A stretch of 64,000 nucleotides of DNA from Siphonodentalium dalli (lineage: Eukaryota; Mollusca; Scaphopoda; Gadilida; Siphonodentaliidae). The DNA lies in contig CP136063.1 in assembly GCA_032622095.1 (NCBI GenBank), positions 149,659,379 through 149,723,378 of the forward strand, written 5' to 3'. The notes under the pieces are model-generated. The model made no database searches, had not been told where the DNA came from, and saw only the letters and a list, made by a program, of their open reading frames with translations. The first letter of the stretch is position 1, and each line of letters begins with the position of its first letter. This document shows, piece by piece, positions 1 through 13,100 of this stretch. Made by a program: the position numbers and the translations under genes.

Positions 1-455
1 CGTGTTTACTAATGACTACTTATGTGGCTAAGATTGTGTGAAATGGATATTTATGTGCATAACTTCCGTTGCGTGGCTAGCCACGTAACAGCTTTCAGAT
101 GGACGTTCAAAAATGATCTATTTGGCCTAATCAGCTTATTTAATTTTGTAGTCACTCAAAATTTGGAAACAAAAAGTCCATCGATTTAGACATCCATGAC
201 CCGTCAATAGGAGATGTCGGACACTGACATTTATGTGGCTAGCCACCCAATCACGGACCTGTCAGTTTCTCCTATTCCACTGTCCCAGTTGCTGTGTGCA
301 AGTTTTTGAGTTTTAATTAGCTTCTTCTGCTATAATTCCAACATGTTATGAATCCATAATCTGGAGTTTTATCACTATCTACTACTTGATAGCCACATAA
401 AATTTTAAGGCTACTTGAGAAGCCACATTACCATTTCTAGCCACATAGGTCTGAG
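1..455. repeat. Cluster of AGCCACAT / ATGTGGCT motifs
   Basis: The octamer AGCCACAT or close variants (GCCACGT, GCCACCC) appears about seven times in both orientations near 24, 75, 80, 232, 389, 420, 437 and 453. Clusters like this are often subterminal repeats of a DNA transposon; the left part would lie outside the window. No coding sequence is seen. Confidence 0.4.
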
Positions 456-459
456 CCAC

Positions 460-1194
460 ATATCTACCCATTTGTTCGTCTGTCCGTCCGTCGTCCGTCC
501 GTCCATGGACACAAATTTTCTCAGTCATTTTTTTTATCAATTTCATTGAAACTTGGCACAGACATCAAACACCATGGGAACCTGTGCACCTGCGATTATG
601 ACGTCTGTCTGACCTTTTTTGGTGGAGTTATCCCCCTTTTTCGACATAGAAAATGTTCGCAACATGTATACTTTTGTCCGAGCTTTTATTCCTACATTTT
701 TAGGTCAATTTTTTTAAAACGTGGCACAGATATTTAGTACCATGGGAACTTGTGCACCTGCGATTATGACGTCTGTCCGACATTTTTTGGTGGAATTATC
801 CCCCTTTTTCGACTTAGAAATTGTTTTGCAACATGCATAATTTTGTCCGAGCTTTTATTCCTACATTTTTCGGTCATTGTTTTTTAATCTTGGCACTGAT
901 ATTTAGTACCATGGGAACCTGTGCACCTGCGATTATGACGTCTGTCCGACATTTTTTGGTGCAGTTATTCCCCTTTTTCAACTTAGAAATTTTTTCGCAA
1001 CATGCATAATTTTGTCCAAGCTTTATTCCTACATTTTTCGGTCAATAGGTTTAAGATTAGGGTTATTGTTGCACACCTGCAATTGGAACTGTTATTTTAT
1101 TATTTTAACTAAATGTTTACTGACATGTGAAACATCTTAGTATTTTAAACACAGGGGGGTATCCGTAGTCCCATTGGGACAGTCACACCTCTAG
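460..1194 (+). mobile_element. Helitron-like non-autonomous element, copy 1 (3' end clear)
   Basis: Three degenerate units of about 180 bp (each holding CTTGGCACAGA.. then CCATGGGAAC.. then GCGATTATGACGTCTGT) end in a Helitron-style terminus: a hairpin GTCCCATTGGGAC at 1168-1180, a 10-nt spacer, then CTAG at 1191-1194 followed by T. The same terminus and units recur at 33961-34564. The 5' end is not certain. Short open frames here are by-products of the repeats. Confidence 0.7.
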
Positions 1195-1517
1195 TTCAAT
1201 ATGATTTCATTGCATACATCACAATTATAATATTGATTTACTCTTGTGAAATCAAATTACCAGTTTCATTATTTGTGGGCGTGTATGATGTGCTCCATAG
1301 AACCAATCAATGTATTCCGCCGGCTCCATTAACCCGATAATTAGTGGTTACTGCGCACACATTTACAACACATTCCTCTGCTTTGTTCACATGTCAGTTC
1401 AAAATATTGATGTCTAATTTACCACCATAATGTGCATCAATTAACTACGGACATTCCTCTTAATATGATTACTAGTCACTCATAGTATTAATGGACTGCT
1501 GTGAATTCCACCACTTA
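1195..1517. other. No feature seen
   Basis: Ordinary AT-rich DNA with stops in all frames and no repeat shared with the rest of the window that I could see. Confidence 0.5.
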
Positions 1518-1762
1518 TATTTACCAGCCTGGTTTATTTCATAAACAAGGTGGTTTATTTCAATATGTATAGGGGTCACAGTATTTACGGTCTTCGGTTG
1601 CTGTGGTAGTGACACCCATGATCGCCAATATGTAATCACCTTGAATGGATAAGCTTATAAGCTGCTTCTTTTATAACAGGAGTTAGAAGGAGATACTCTG
1701 ACTGATGAGTCTTGCATGGTATATTAACCACCTGGGCTATATAAACCAGGCTGGTGAATATG
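1518..1762. mobile_element. Short TIR element (~245 bp)
   Basis: The left end ACCAGCCTGGTTTAT is matched in inverse by ATAAACCAGGCTGGTGAAT at 1741-1759. Size and lack of coding capacity suggest a MITE. No clear target duplication was found. Confidence 0.5.
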
Positions 1763-2029
1763 ACAGCTGTTATTTCAAAATTTAGGTCACACAGACTTAA
1801 ATTATTACAAGTCCCGACACTATTAATTACCTAAAAATAGCAATAGCTGAATACAAAGTTTAACATTCACTGGAATTCTTATGTTGGGAAATTAATGGAC
1901 AGACACTTTTTTTTGGGCATAAATCCAGCCAAAAATTGCAAGACATTTTCAAAAAATACTTTCTCTGGATCTATAGAAAAATCCTAAATTTCTCATATCA
2001 TCCTCATTGTATATAGAATCTATACACAT

Positions 2030-2322
2030 TATCGGTACAGTGAAGTGATATGGGCTGCAGTATCACGCCGAGTTTGACGATGTCAGATCGTCATATCAAA
2101 CGAGCTGAGTTTGATGCGGCGATCTGACATCGTCAATGAGATGTGATACTGCAGCCCATATCACTTCACTGTACTGATAAAGCGTTTATTATATGACACA
2201 TTTTTGGTTCATCCCATTGATGCGGCGATCTGACATCATCAACGAGATGTGATACTGCAGCCCATATCACTTCACTGTACTGATAAAGCGTTTATTATAT
2301 GACACATTTTTGGTTCATCCCA
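2030..2322. mobile_element. Fold-back element with a tandemly duplicated right half
   Basis: An arm reading ACAGTGAAGTGATATGGGCT near 2036 is answered in inverse by the matching arm ending near 2170, giving a near-perfect palindrome around 2090-2110. The right half is then duplicated head to tail: 2111-2216 and 2217-2322 are 106-bp direct repeats differing at about two or three sites. Nothing is coded. Confidence 0.75.
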
Positions 2323-2827
2323 TGTCACAAAGGGCAAAACTACTTCGTTACACCATCCCATTTCATCACCCGCAAAAATACTCCATTGAACATTCCCAGT
2401 CATCAACCGAAACTCCCAATTTAAGGCCAAGGTCAAGGAACTATTTTTTGTTGAATTTGGGGGTGATTTTTACAAAAAAAATCATTCGCAATAAGTCTTA
2501 ACAGTTTAATTTTCGAACAAAAACATATCACTTGATAAACAGTTCCCAACTTCCGGTGACCTAATTTCACGGGAAACTGATACGGAATTCAAAGGATGCT
2601 GATACGGAATTCATAGAATAGTCAATACCGATACGGCTCATGACCAGACAAGCATTTTCCGACTGCTCGGAATTTATCGCCAAACAATAGTGGTATTTGT
2701 AAGGGATTAGTGGTAGTCATATAATAAAAACAGTTATTAAGAGAAAACCAAACAATGGATTTTAATACATAAAGATGTTGAAAACAATCAACTAGAAATT
2801 AGCCACAGTATTTATATCCCAGCTATT

Positions 2828-3577
2828 GAGGGCTTCAAAGTTATTATGGATGAACTGACGGAACCCATTTCTATATCCCTTCATTTGAGTACTTTATAGC
2901 TCAGATTTGGATACAGCCTTATATCTTAGAACTGACCTCAGTGCAATTTTGTATTGATCAACATGTATATGGCATGAACATTCTAAAATATACAAAATTA
3001 TTTATTGGTGGCTGTCTTTCTGGATCAAAAAGATGAAATTGAATAGCAAAAGTTTCCTCTCACTGATCTCAGATATGATATCATGGATCTATAATTTGCA
3101 CTTTTGAAAACAAGTTCTATTTCGCAGAAGTTCTTGGTACCTGAAAACAAGTGAAATTTTAAATATTTTTCATGCCATAAAAGTATAGTAAATGGGGTTA
3201 TAATTTCCAATGGGTAGATGGTTCTTAAATATTGTGTCACAATAATCGCTTTGTACCAATTTAAAAAAGAAATTGCTGACAGATTTTGAGAAAATCCATT
3301 TTGAATTTTCAGGAAATTTTGTCAAAACGTGCATCTGGCCCAAGTACCAGAGTGATGATGCCGTGCAAATAACAGTGATGATGCTTTTATTTTGATTTGA
3401 GGACTCTCAGTTATATTATTACATCCTCACTTTTTTAAAAGAAAAATGGGGGTTAAACTGGATTAACTTTGTCCATCCAGGCATATATCTCAGTGATGGG
3501 TTATTAGATCTCCTGCAAACAAAGGGATATAGAAACAGGTTCCCTCAGTTTGTCCATAACTAATTTGGAGCCATCTA
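2828..3577. mobile_element. TIR element (~750 bp) with ~50-bp diverged inverted ends
   Basis: The left end (GGCTTCAAAGTTATTATGGA, then a block ending TTTCTATATCCCTTC) is matched in inverse by 3522-3575 at roughly 80 percent identity. The inside has no open frame of note. Probably an old non-autonomous DNA transposon. Confidence 0.55.
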
Positions 3578-3900
3578 ACTCTGTCATCATATGTTGGATT
3601 TCAATTATCTGTGGCATGCTTATGAACTACCATGGGGGAAGTGATATCCACTTGGAACAGGTTTCGTCCATTCATTTGTAGCAGAGTTATGGCCATTAGA
3701 GTGAAAATGTGTCTGTGAGCTGACTTTGCATCTCTGTATCTCAGTCATTGTATGTCATGTTTCAATGGTCATTAGTATGCTCATGAGGCAGCATGGGAAA
3801 ATAATATTGACATGCAATAGGTTTTTGTCCATTAATTTTGTTTGAAGTTATGGACCTTAGAGTGTAATTATGTGCTTCCCTGTATCTCTCTTCATATTAT
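3540..3900. repeat. Degenerate ~130-bp tandem repeat
   Basis: A unit containing GTCCATTCATTTGTAGCAGA, GTTATGGCC and TTAGAGTG recurs two to three times in decayed form. It resembles the other Ttatggcc-type satellites in this window (10.2-11.2 kb, 44.5-45.0 kb). Confidence 0.4.
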
Positions 3901-4904
3901 ATGGGATGTGACTGACCTGATCTGTTAATGTTAGGCATTATGAAGGACAATTCCAAGGTGCCTTTTATCAACCCGAATTATTAATAAGCAATGCATGCAT
4001 GTGTGGGGGTGGGGGGGGGGGGGGGGTCTAAACCGGGTCTTTGAAAATTGTTGGCTTACAGGATAGGCATACAATTTCACAGCTGGCATTTTCCAAGATG
4101 AGCATATAATCATGATTATGAATATTTATTTGTTGAACTGTTTGTAAATGGCGCCTTTGATTTTCAAGATGGTGCACTTGTTGTTTAACTGTAATTGTCT
4201 TTCGCTGCTGTGTTTGATTGGTTAAAACTAATATTCAGTTTGTGATGGCGTATGTCATTGGTCACTATCATTACTAGCAATAAGCAACTAGCAATTGGCA
4301 ACTAGCAACAAGCATGTCACCTGCGGCTTTCCATAGCAATCCAACCATCAATAATATTATGGCAAAAAAACATCTTTACGGATGAACATGATGTGCTGCT
4401 GTTTTGTGTCGCTATATAACTCCCACCAGGGATCGGTGGTTTATGGATGTAGTGGTTTGTGGAATTAACTCTCTGCCTTCTTTCCTCCACCAAAAAACAT
4501 TGTGAGGTGGAGTAGAAATGATAAACTCATTCTCTGATGATGTCAAATGCAAAAATAGAGGATGCCTTGTCTGCCCCCAAAATATTACTCGATCACTTCT
4601 AACTTGAATAATCACGAATCACCCATGTAATATTGAACACTCGGATAGTATCTCTCTTCACTCAATCTTGAATCAAGACTGTAAAGTCATAAATTACATA
4701 TACAGAATCTGTGCATGCATGGCTCACTGGAGGCTGTCTTTCTATGATTTATATTTACCATGCAGGAGATGGCAGGAAGACAGTCTTGCCAGATGATGAT
4801 ACCCCCTCCCACAATATATGACAGAATATATTCATAACTGTCATCTCATTATTATGTAATTTATATTTTTATATCTGTGTATATTGGAAATAAAATGCCC
4901 TAAC
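3900..4904. other. Intergenic or intronic DNA with a poly-G tract
   Basis: A GT/G-rich run near 4000-4026 is the only marked feature, with a small cluster of GCAACTAGCAA repeats near 4275-4315. No coding sequence is supported. Confidence 0.5.
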
Positions 4905-5035
4905 CTATCCTACAAGTGCAGTTGGATTCGTAATAATTGGTGGGATATGTTCAAATAATAAGATAAACAATGTCGTTTGTTGAACTTGTTATCTGGACAT
5001 TTCCTAATTAAGAGATCTACTCGTCAGTGAGGGTC
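4905..5035 (+). mobile_element. Fragment of the TTAA-type MITE family (diverged)
   Basis: The order of ACAAGTGCAG, GGATATGTTCAAATAATAAG, GTTTGTTGAACTTGTTATCT and CTACTCGTCAGTGAG matches the fuller copies at 6582-6830 and 20944-21187. It sits just before exon a. Confidence 0.5.
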
Positions 5036-5086
5036 AAACTACCAACAATTCTGGTATATTGTAATATTACTTATGTTATAATGCAG

Positions 5087-5172
5087 GATGTTGAAAATGG
5101 CCAGAACATGTTATCAGGTCGCGGTGAGCTTAGAAATGATATTCCTACAATCAAAACAGATCCAGATAAAAG
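5087..5172 (+). CDS. Exon a of the spliced gene (internal, 5'-most seen)
   Basis: The exon follows a TTATAATGCAG acceptor and ends at AAAAG|GTAAGATA. It reads in phase 0 for 28 codons, starting DVENGQNML, and leaves AG to pair with T from the next exon (Ser). No stop occurs in the chosen frame, and the acidic/polar composition matches the following exons. Nothing upstream in the window was supported as an earlier exon. Confidence 0.62.
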
Positions 5173-7165
5173 GTAAGATATTAAATGAGTCCAACTAATT
5201 TATATATATATATAAGCATATTCATTTTAACCACAACCACAATTTAAAATGTAAAAAGTCTTTATGTGATACCATGAACATTTTCTTTACTCAGGAGAAT
5301 ATGGACAAGTATGCAATCTTTTTGGTAAATGCCTATCAGTTCTTGAAAGTTTGCACAAAGCAAAAAATATGCCTTGAAATTAAAAACAAAATAAAGAGGA
5401 GTAACTCTATTTATGATTTCCTCCCATGGGACCCATATATTCACATGTTGTATGGTTGATTACAGTTACGAACATCATAGCAGCGAAGAGGTTAAAACTT
5501 CCTCTTGATAAAACCTATTAAAGTAACTCATGACCTTCAAATTGCACTTACTGCAAACTATCATCAAGTATCTGTAAAAATAGCGTGGTTTTGTTCTTAT
5601 TACTCCCCCCCCCCCCCCCCATCAGATATGGTTACAAATGCTTTGGTGTGGTAAGAGCCCAGCATGCGGAAAGTATACCCACATACTATGGGTTTTGACC
5701 ATTATCTTGGTTTTGGGGGAAAGGATATATACCCACTTCTTGGATTTAGAAAATAATTCCTATTTAGTATTACCCACTCTCTAAACTGAGTGTCTGGGGC
5801 ATATGCCACGCTTGGCGTTGCCCTTGTTTACATTATTATTAGCTCTCCAATAACCAGATTTTGCATACTGAAACAATTGTTATTTAAACGTTACAGTTAC
5901 AGTAGCACTACTGATCAATGCCAATAACATATCAAAGTTAAAGCAATCAAAGCATTGAACAATCATATTTAGACTAAAATATTTGAACTTTTTACACAAT
6001 GAGTGATGTTTGTTGACAAATCACCTTAACAGTTTTGTTTACAAAACAATGGTATCAACATGCAAAATTTCCTTATTGTAGTGCTATCAATAGTTAATAT
6101 AAGAAAAACAGTTTATCTATTTCTCCATGTTCTTCTTGATGGTGATGTTTTTACAGACTTTAATGCATCTTTAACATAGAAGTGTGAGTTCTCTTAGAAA
6201 GTTTAATATAAGGGTTGATGATCATTAACACAATTTCATTTCTACACACACAAAAATTCCACAAGAGTTATTAATAGTCTCACATATATTTATCCTTGTA
6301 TAATATTCTGCATATACTGATCCAGTCTCTAATATTATTTGTCTTTCAGTGAAAGATCTGATCAGATTAGTACACAGTTGAAGGACAGATCTCATACACC
6401 CACCTTACTTGTATCGATTCCACAGGTGTCACATACAGACCAAACTCAACAAAGGGAAAGAACTCTCAATTCAAGAAATGAGAACAAATAGTAAGTCTCT
6501 TATCACTTAGATATCTGCCATATCAGAATTCATTAATTTACTAGAACAGAGTGCTTAGTATATATGAACCATTACATTATTGCTAAATGGATTCTCCCAT
6601 CAGATATAAAAGTATACACTGGAATGGTCTAATATTTATCCGCGGATGTTCAGAAAATATGAATGGATGTCAGACAGACAAACATATAATACAAGTGCAG
6701 AAAGATTCCTATTCATTGGTAGGAAATGTTCAGATAACAAGTTCAACGAACAGTAATATAGGTCATTTGTTGAACTTATTATCTCAACATTTCTTAAGGG
6801 AACCACTCGTCAATGAGAGGCCTCTCCTTACATATTTATGTGCAATATTGTACCCTCACTACCAAAGATAACGGTGGGGATACTGGGTTACATGAGTCTG
6901 GTTCTGTGTCCTTCTAAGCCATGGGTTGTCACATCTCATTGAATATATATACAGGTACATGAGCCAAACCACCTTATACCAGTTTCAGCTAACCAGTTTC
7001 AGCTAACAAGTTTCAGCTAACATAGGTAACATAATGCTAGTTTTGTTAACCTGGGAAATATAGTTCCCAACATCCATGGGATTGGCCTAAAGACCAATTC
7101 AGCAGCATTACTATGTGTATTAGGTAGGGACATGCCCAGAGAGTCCCTGTTGAAATTTCAAATGG

Positions 7166-7197
<32 letters not shown>

Positions 7198-10100
7198 TTG
7201 AACCTGACCAAACTCCCAGGTTTGCAGACTTCCATTTTACACCCCACACTGGGTTGGAATTTCCAACTGTTACCTCAAGCTTTGCAACTGTTGGTAATGT
7301 CCAGATAATGTCCAACCTGACATCACCCTATGGTTGAAAAATTTCCAACTAATGGCCATTTCAGACAAAATTTGACTAAAGGTAGAAACATATGCTACTG
7401 TTAGTCTAAAAACAACAAATTCTCCACTGTAATTACCTGTTCGAAAATCGAACAATGAGAACAATATTACGCCCCCCCCCAAACCCCCAGTTGCGACGTC
7501 CCTGTACTGGGGCAAATGGCGTGCAATTGCAGGGGCGAGTGATGGGTGATGGAGCATGTTACAGCACATAAGATCCACCGACAAACTGGAAGTTTCAGTC
7601 GCAAAAAAAATTCTTCTCATCTTCAAATTATAAAGCTTGGTTGGTACAGTTGTGTTTTGAAAATCATGAATATTGTTAGTCTGCAAGTACATTTCAAGAA
7701 TTCCTAGATGAACATAATATGATATCTCTGATTAAACCAAATTGTTCGCATTTGTAAAATGTTTTCAATATGCCCAATGGCGCCCTACATTTGCGTGATC
7801 GAGAAATGCACTACACTCTTATTTAGTTTGGAGGTGTATGATATAAGTATTAAGCAAGTTGCATGTAGGGTAAAATTTCAGGCGTTTTTTATTTATGGAG
7901 GCACAGACTCACTGTGATTGTTCATTGCTTCACATGTGCTTTCTTCAGTGAGCGAGAACAAATATCATTTTGAAATTAGAACAAGGCATCTTCAAACTCG
8001 TGCTCTTTTATATCACCCACAAGAATGTGAAGAGGGTGATTCAAAAATATTTGAATCCTACGATCCAATCGAATTGGCAGCCCAATTCGCGAATTGAATC
8101 GAATACTGAAGCTTCGCAGTGGCCTATATAAGATCTCAATGAAATTTTAGATGGATTTAAGCCATCATGAGGACTTTTGATGGAGTATTAAGTAGGGTTG
8201 TTCGTATTATTCATTTTACACTTATTATACTTTGGTTGTCATGGAATGTTGATTATCTCGATCATTGGATCTCAATTAAATTTTCACCATCAGGACAGCT
8301 TTTAAAAAAGGGATCCATTAATGTTTTCTGGATGATCAATTTAGAGATATTCTACTATTTTCCTCTACTTGATTTCAGCCATAAACATGGTTTATCTCCC
8401 AGGCCATTCAGTGCTATGGATGCTTATAGGCATGTTGTTGCCCATAAGGTCAGAGCACCGTCAACACAGCAACATATGTCACAAGGATCACACTGGCATC
8501 GGTCTCTAAAATCTGCGGGACCACATCGAAGAAGTAAGTGAAATCATGACTTAGTTGGTTATTCGAATCTCAAAATTTCATCCTACATGATGTGATGTTT
8601 CAATATGTCAGGGACACAGATATAAACTGTGTAACCTACAAAGTAATGCGACAATGGCCAGTTCAGCTATAGTTCATTCCTCAACTCCCAATTTCGATCG
8701 TAATCAGTGTCGTAATGCCAAATATCTGTCAAAGTAAGCACCACGATAACCCTTCCTTTATGTAATTCATACAGAATTGACAAACTTCAGGGAATCAGGC
8801 AAACTTTCTAAAACTATTTTATGGACAATGCGAAAGTATATATCTACAAGATACTTAGTTTTTTAGTAAATTCCAAATATGTCATATGATCAACTAGCAG
8901 CCCATAATGATTTTCTGTTAGGTGATTGCAATACAAATGTATTTCTCAAGGTGCAGATCACATAATTCTCTCATTCATTTAAAAGCCATAGCTTTTTTCA
9001 TAATATGCATTAAATGTTACGTCACCTTTAGGATTACCATTTTCGTTTGGCAAAAATGGTTGATTAGTTTTCTATGAGGTTAGGAACTTAGGAAATGAAG
9101 ACAAATAACATTGTGTTGTGATATAGAGGGTCTTTAATAAATTTTATTGTTTAATTTTTAGATAGGAACCCTCCTCCACAGCGGCCTTCATCACCTGATG
9201 GAGAACAACATCGTGAAATTGAAACAGTGCAGCAATGTCGCATTCAAAAAGGCAACAATTGGTTGGCTGGAGGTCGTGACCTCTACTGGGAATCAGTTCA
9301 GCGCCGACCTCAGTCAGGTCATGTACCTGGCTGGATAGATGGTTTGCCTGTAACTATGGCAAGGCCAAAGTCTGCCTATGTGCCAAGATCATCTGAGTAA
9401 GTTTGAACAATAAAAAACAAGTTGCGGTTCCATTAATTTTTCTGGCCATAATGAAGGCTGAAATAAGATGTACCTATGTAACTGAATTTTGCCATTGGAA
9501 ATTTGACTATCTTTTTTTATAATTTATTTTAAAGTTTATATTACTATTTGAAGATGGGAACAGAAATATGGCTTGTTGCCATTCATCGGAAAGCTCTCAC
9601 TGAGAGCTTTCCGATGAATTTCAACAAGCCATATTTCCGACTAAATCCTGAAAAGTTACCCATAATTCTGCTGTGGTTAAGGAGTTGATTATTTAGGGGC
9701 CTTACTGTACAATCAGAAGCTCTGTGTTATAACGCAATGCAACCGTTTACACCATTCAACACAGATGACGGATCATGTCATCACAACATTTCAATTCAAT
9801 GGACCAACGTAACAGAGTCGCCTAACACTGCTTTAGTCTTGCGACAAAGTGTTGGGATTTCTGTCACATGGAGAATTAAATTGATTATGACAAGTAGTTA
9901 CAACACCAGTTATTTTGATAATTCATGTGTAAAAGTCAACTTATTGTGCCTGTCTATCTGTCTATTCAGGGGATTGAGAACAGAAGCTTATGCAGGAACA
10001 ACTCAGTCGCGGTTAGCATATGAGGCAATGTTAGAAGGTAGGATCCAAGTTTCACTGATTAGGCCACAAAATGTCAATTCCCACTTCTCAGGCCCGAAAT

Positions 10101-13100
10101 CCTGCACAACCATTTTATTAGTCAAGTTTTTTTATCAAATTTTTTTGATTTGACGAGGGATTCTGACAATTTTTGGTATGTGAGTTGATTGTCACGTGCG
10201 ACAGCTGCTCAGAGTAAATTAGGCCTGCCCCAATATGTCACAGTTTTATGTTTGTTAGCGTGATAACTTGAACTAACGCAAACCAATTTCATTCATATTT
10301 GGTATATCGATCTTTCAGAACAATATCTTGATCAAGTTCAAAGACTAGATTTGTGCGATTTTTTTTTATCTGAGTTACGATCCTCAGTTGGTCTATTTTT
10401 TAGCAATTTTAGGAAATTTTATATCCGTTAGTGCGATAACTTTATCAGACGTCAACCTATTCCATTCATCTTTGGTATATGGATCTTTTACAACAATATC
10501 ACTAATAGGTTCGAAAACCAGATTTGTCCGATCCTTTTTACCTGAGTTATGGCCTTCAGTACATCTATTTTTTTTAATTTTAGGAAACGTTATTTCTGTC
10601 AGCGCGAAAACTTGAGAGAACGTCAACTAATTTTATTAAAATTTGGTATATGGATCTTTCACAACAATATTTCGATTGAGTTCGAAAACCAGATTTGACC
10701 GATCCGTTTTACCCAACCTACGGCCCTTAGTTTGTCTATTATTAGCAATTTTATGACCATTAGCATGAAAACTTGAACAAACATCAAACGATTAAATTCA
10801 TATTTGTTATGTAGCTCTTTCATAATAATCTCTCGAAAACCATTTTTGTCCAATTTAGTTTACCTGAGTTATGGCCCTTAGTTTATCTATTTTTATCAAT
10901 TTTATGACCGTTAGCGCGATAACATGAACAAACTTCAACCGATTCCATTCATATCGGGTGTATGGATCTTTCACAACAATACATTTTTTTAGTTCGTAAA
11001 CCAGGTTTTCCACTGTTACACCCTTAGGTTGTCTATTTTTTAGCAATTTTATGACTGTTAAGTCGGTATTTTGAACAAGCATCAACCGATTCCATTCATA
11101 TTGGGTATATGGATCTTTTATAACAATATCTTGATTGAGTTAAAAACCAGGTTTGTTTGATTTTTTTTTAAACCTAAGTTATTGCCCTTAGTTCTGAGTT
11201 ATGGTTCTGTAGTTCTTCCATTTTTAATGATTCTCAGTCGGACGGATTCACTCTTATGAGCAAAAAACTCAACCACAGCCATCTTTGATGCTCAACCATT
11301 ATTTGCATGTGACATATCAGAAAAAATTATAATTGGCATGAAAATGGCGGTACGTTTATATATAAACCTGTATGTATGGAGACCCGTTTCCTGAATCAAA
11401 TTTCTGATTCATTACTGTAATTGGCAACCATGTGCTAAATATATCATTTACTGCATCTGTATGGGAAATAGTGGCGACAGGCAACTGCAATTAAACTCAA
11501 GATAGCTGATGCAGAGGTGGAATGCTTCTTTGGCATGTGTCCCAGAAATAAAATAAATTATAAAAAACCATGCTCTCGCATGCTTTTCAAAATGTTTTTG
11601 TCCTGAAAAATGGGAAATTGACTTTGCGTGGTCTATACATTTATGATTATCAGCTGTTTGTAAATCAACCTATAGTGGTACAAGTTAATACATAGTTTGG
11701 TCATTATATAGCAGGCTTGCTTACTGCATGTATCTGGGTAATTCTGATTCATTATTTGTCAAACAACTGCTACCGGTACAAGTTAATGCATAGTTCGATA
11801 ACTGTGTAGCAAGTTTGCTTATAATGTGTTTTAAATACATCAGTAGCTTATATTGAATAATTTGCATTTTTTTTATATTTCTTTTGTGTTTTGTACTATC
11901 AACATAATATCTATTTCTGTTACTTTAGTGTTGGTAGTTTCAGCTGTTTTATTTAAAGATAGTGTATCTCATTCCTGAACTTTCCCTATAGATTATGAAA
12001 CAATAACTTTGAGACGGACAATGTTGTAAAAAGGGGCTTCTGTTACTAGGAAAAAAGTTGTTTCCAAATTTATTTCCCCACTAACTGGGACAACAAATGT
12101 GGCTATTTTTAGAACAATACACTGTTCAGCTGTGAGATCTGTATCTTTTTCAAATGAAAGTCTTTTAAAACTTAAAACATTATCATGCCACTGTCAGGCA
12201 GACAAATTTATCGATACACCAAATAATGATTATAAAACTTCTCTAAAACACTATATTTTCGTATTTATTTTCTTGTATTCACCCCATGAATTTGTTTCAA
12301 ATTTGATATTGACACATATATTATACAATTGTAGGCTATGGTTCATTGAAGGATTATTTGGATGACATGTCTGTAGAATGTTCTGATTATGAGCCACTGT
12401 ATCAGCAGCTTGGTATCCCTCGTCAGACTGATGCCACCCAGATACCCACATCTTCCAGACATGATGAGATCATCCAGATGCCAGCTGCAGGACAGCGACC
12501 ATCTACAGCAACTAACAAACCACATATTGTATATAGGTAATATTACTTATTATACACAGTTAGTATAAATTTCCTAATAATATGACCTTTTATACACCGT
12601 TTTCATTCTTTTCATGATTGTTAGACCAAGTTTACTTCATCTTTGCCAGCCAGTGATGTCAGTTGAGTTAGTTATTTGTCCACTATTTACACTAGGGATC
12701 TGCGAAACAGCGATTTTGCATCGAATCGAATCTCGATATCGAATCTACTTCCTGATATCGACATTGAATTGAATCTCAAATCGAATCAGCTAGTGATTGT
12801 CTACCAGTGTTTATTTCGGTGTCTCTTGACAAAATAAAACTGCAAAATGCACTAGATGCTATATCAACAACGTTAATCTCCTTAAACATCCGCTGGAATG
12901 TATGTTTTTTTTATGAAAATCATGACATAGTTCACTCTCAGTCTCACGTAGGGTTTGGGATATGTTTCATTGAATTTCTATCTAGCCGTGTCATGGCGAA
13001 CATGACACCGTGTCATGGCGAACATGACACAAGAAGTGACTGTAAGACAGTCCAATCAACCTATCACAATCCCCATGGCTCGGAAGTCACTTTTCTACAT

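Noticed and set aside
1690-1720. CTGATGAGTC resembling the core of a hammerhead ribozyme
   Set aside because: No matching GAAA core strand or stems follow at a workable distance, so no three-stem structure can be drawn.
7046-7692. Two overlapping - strand open frames with Gly runs
   Set aside because: The Gly run is the poly-C tract read in reverse; the rest lacks coding character and lies in an intron.
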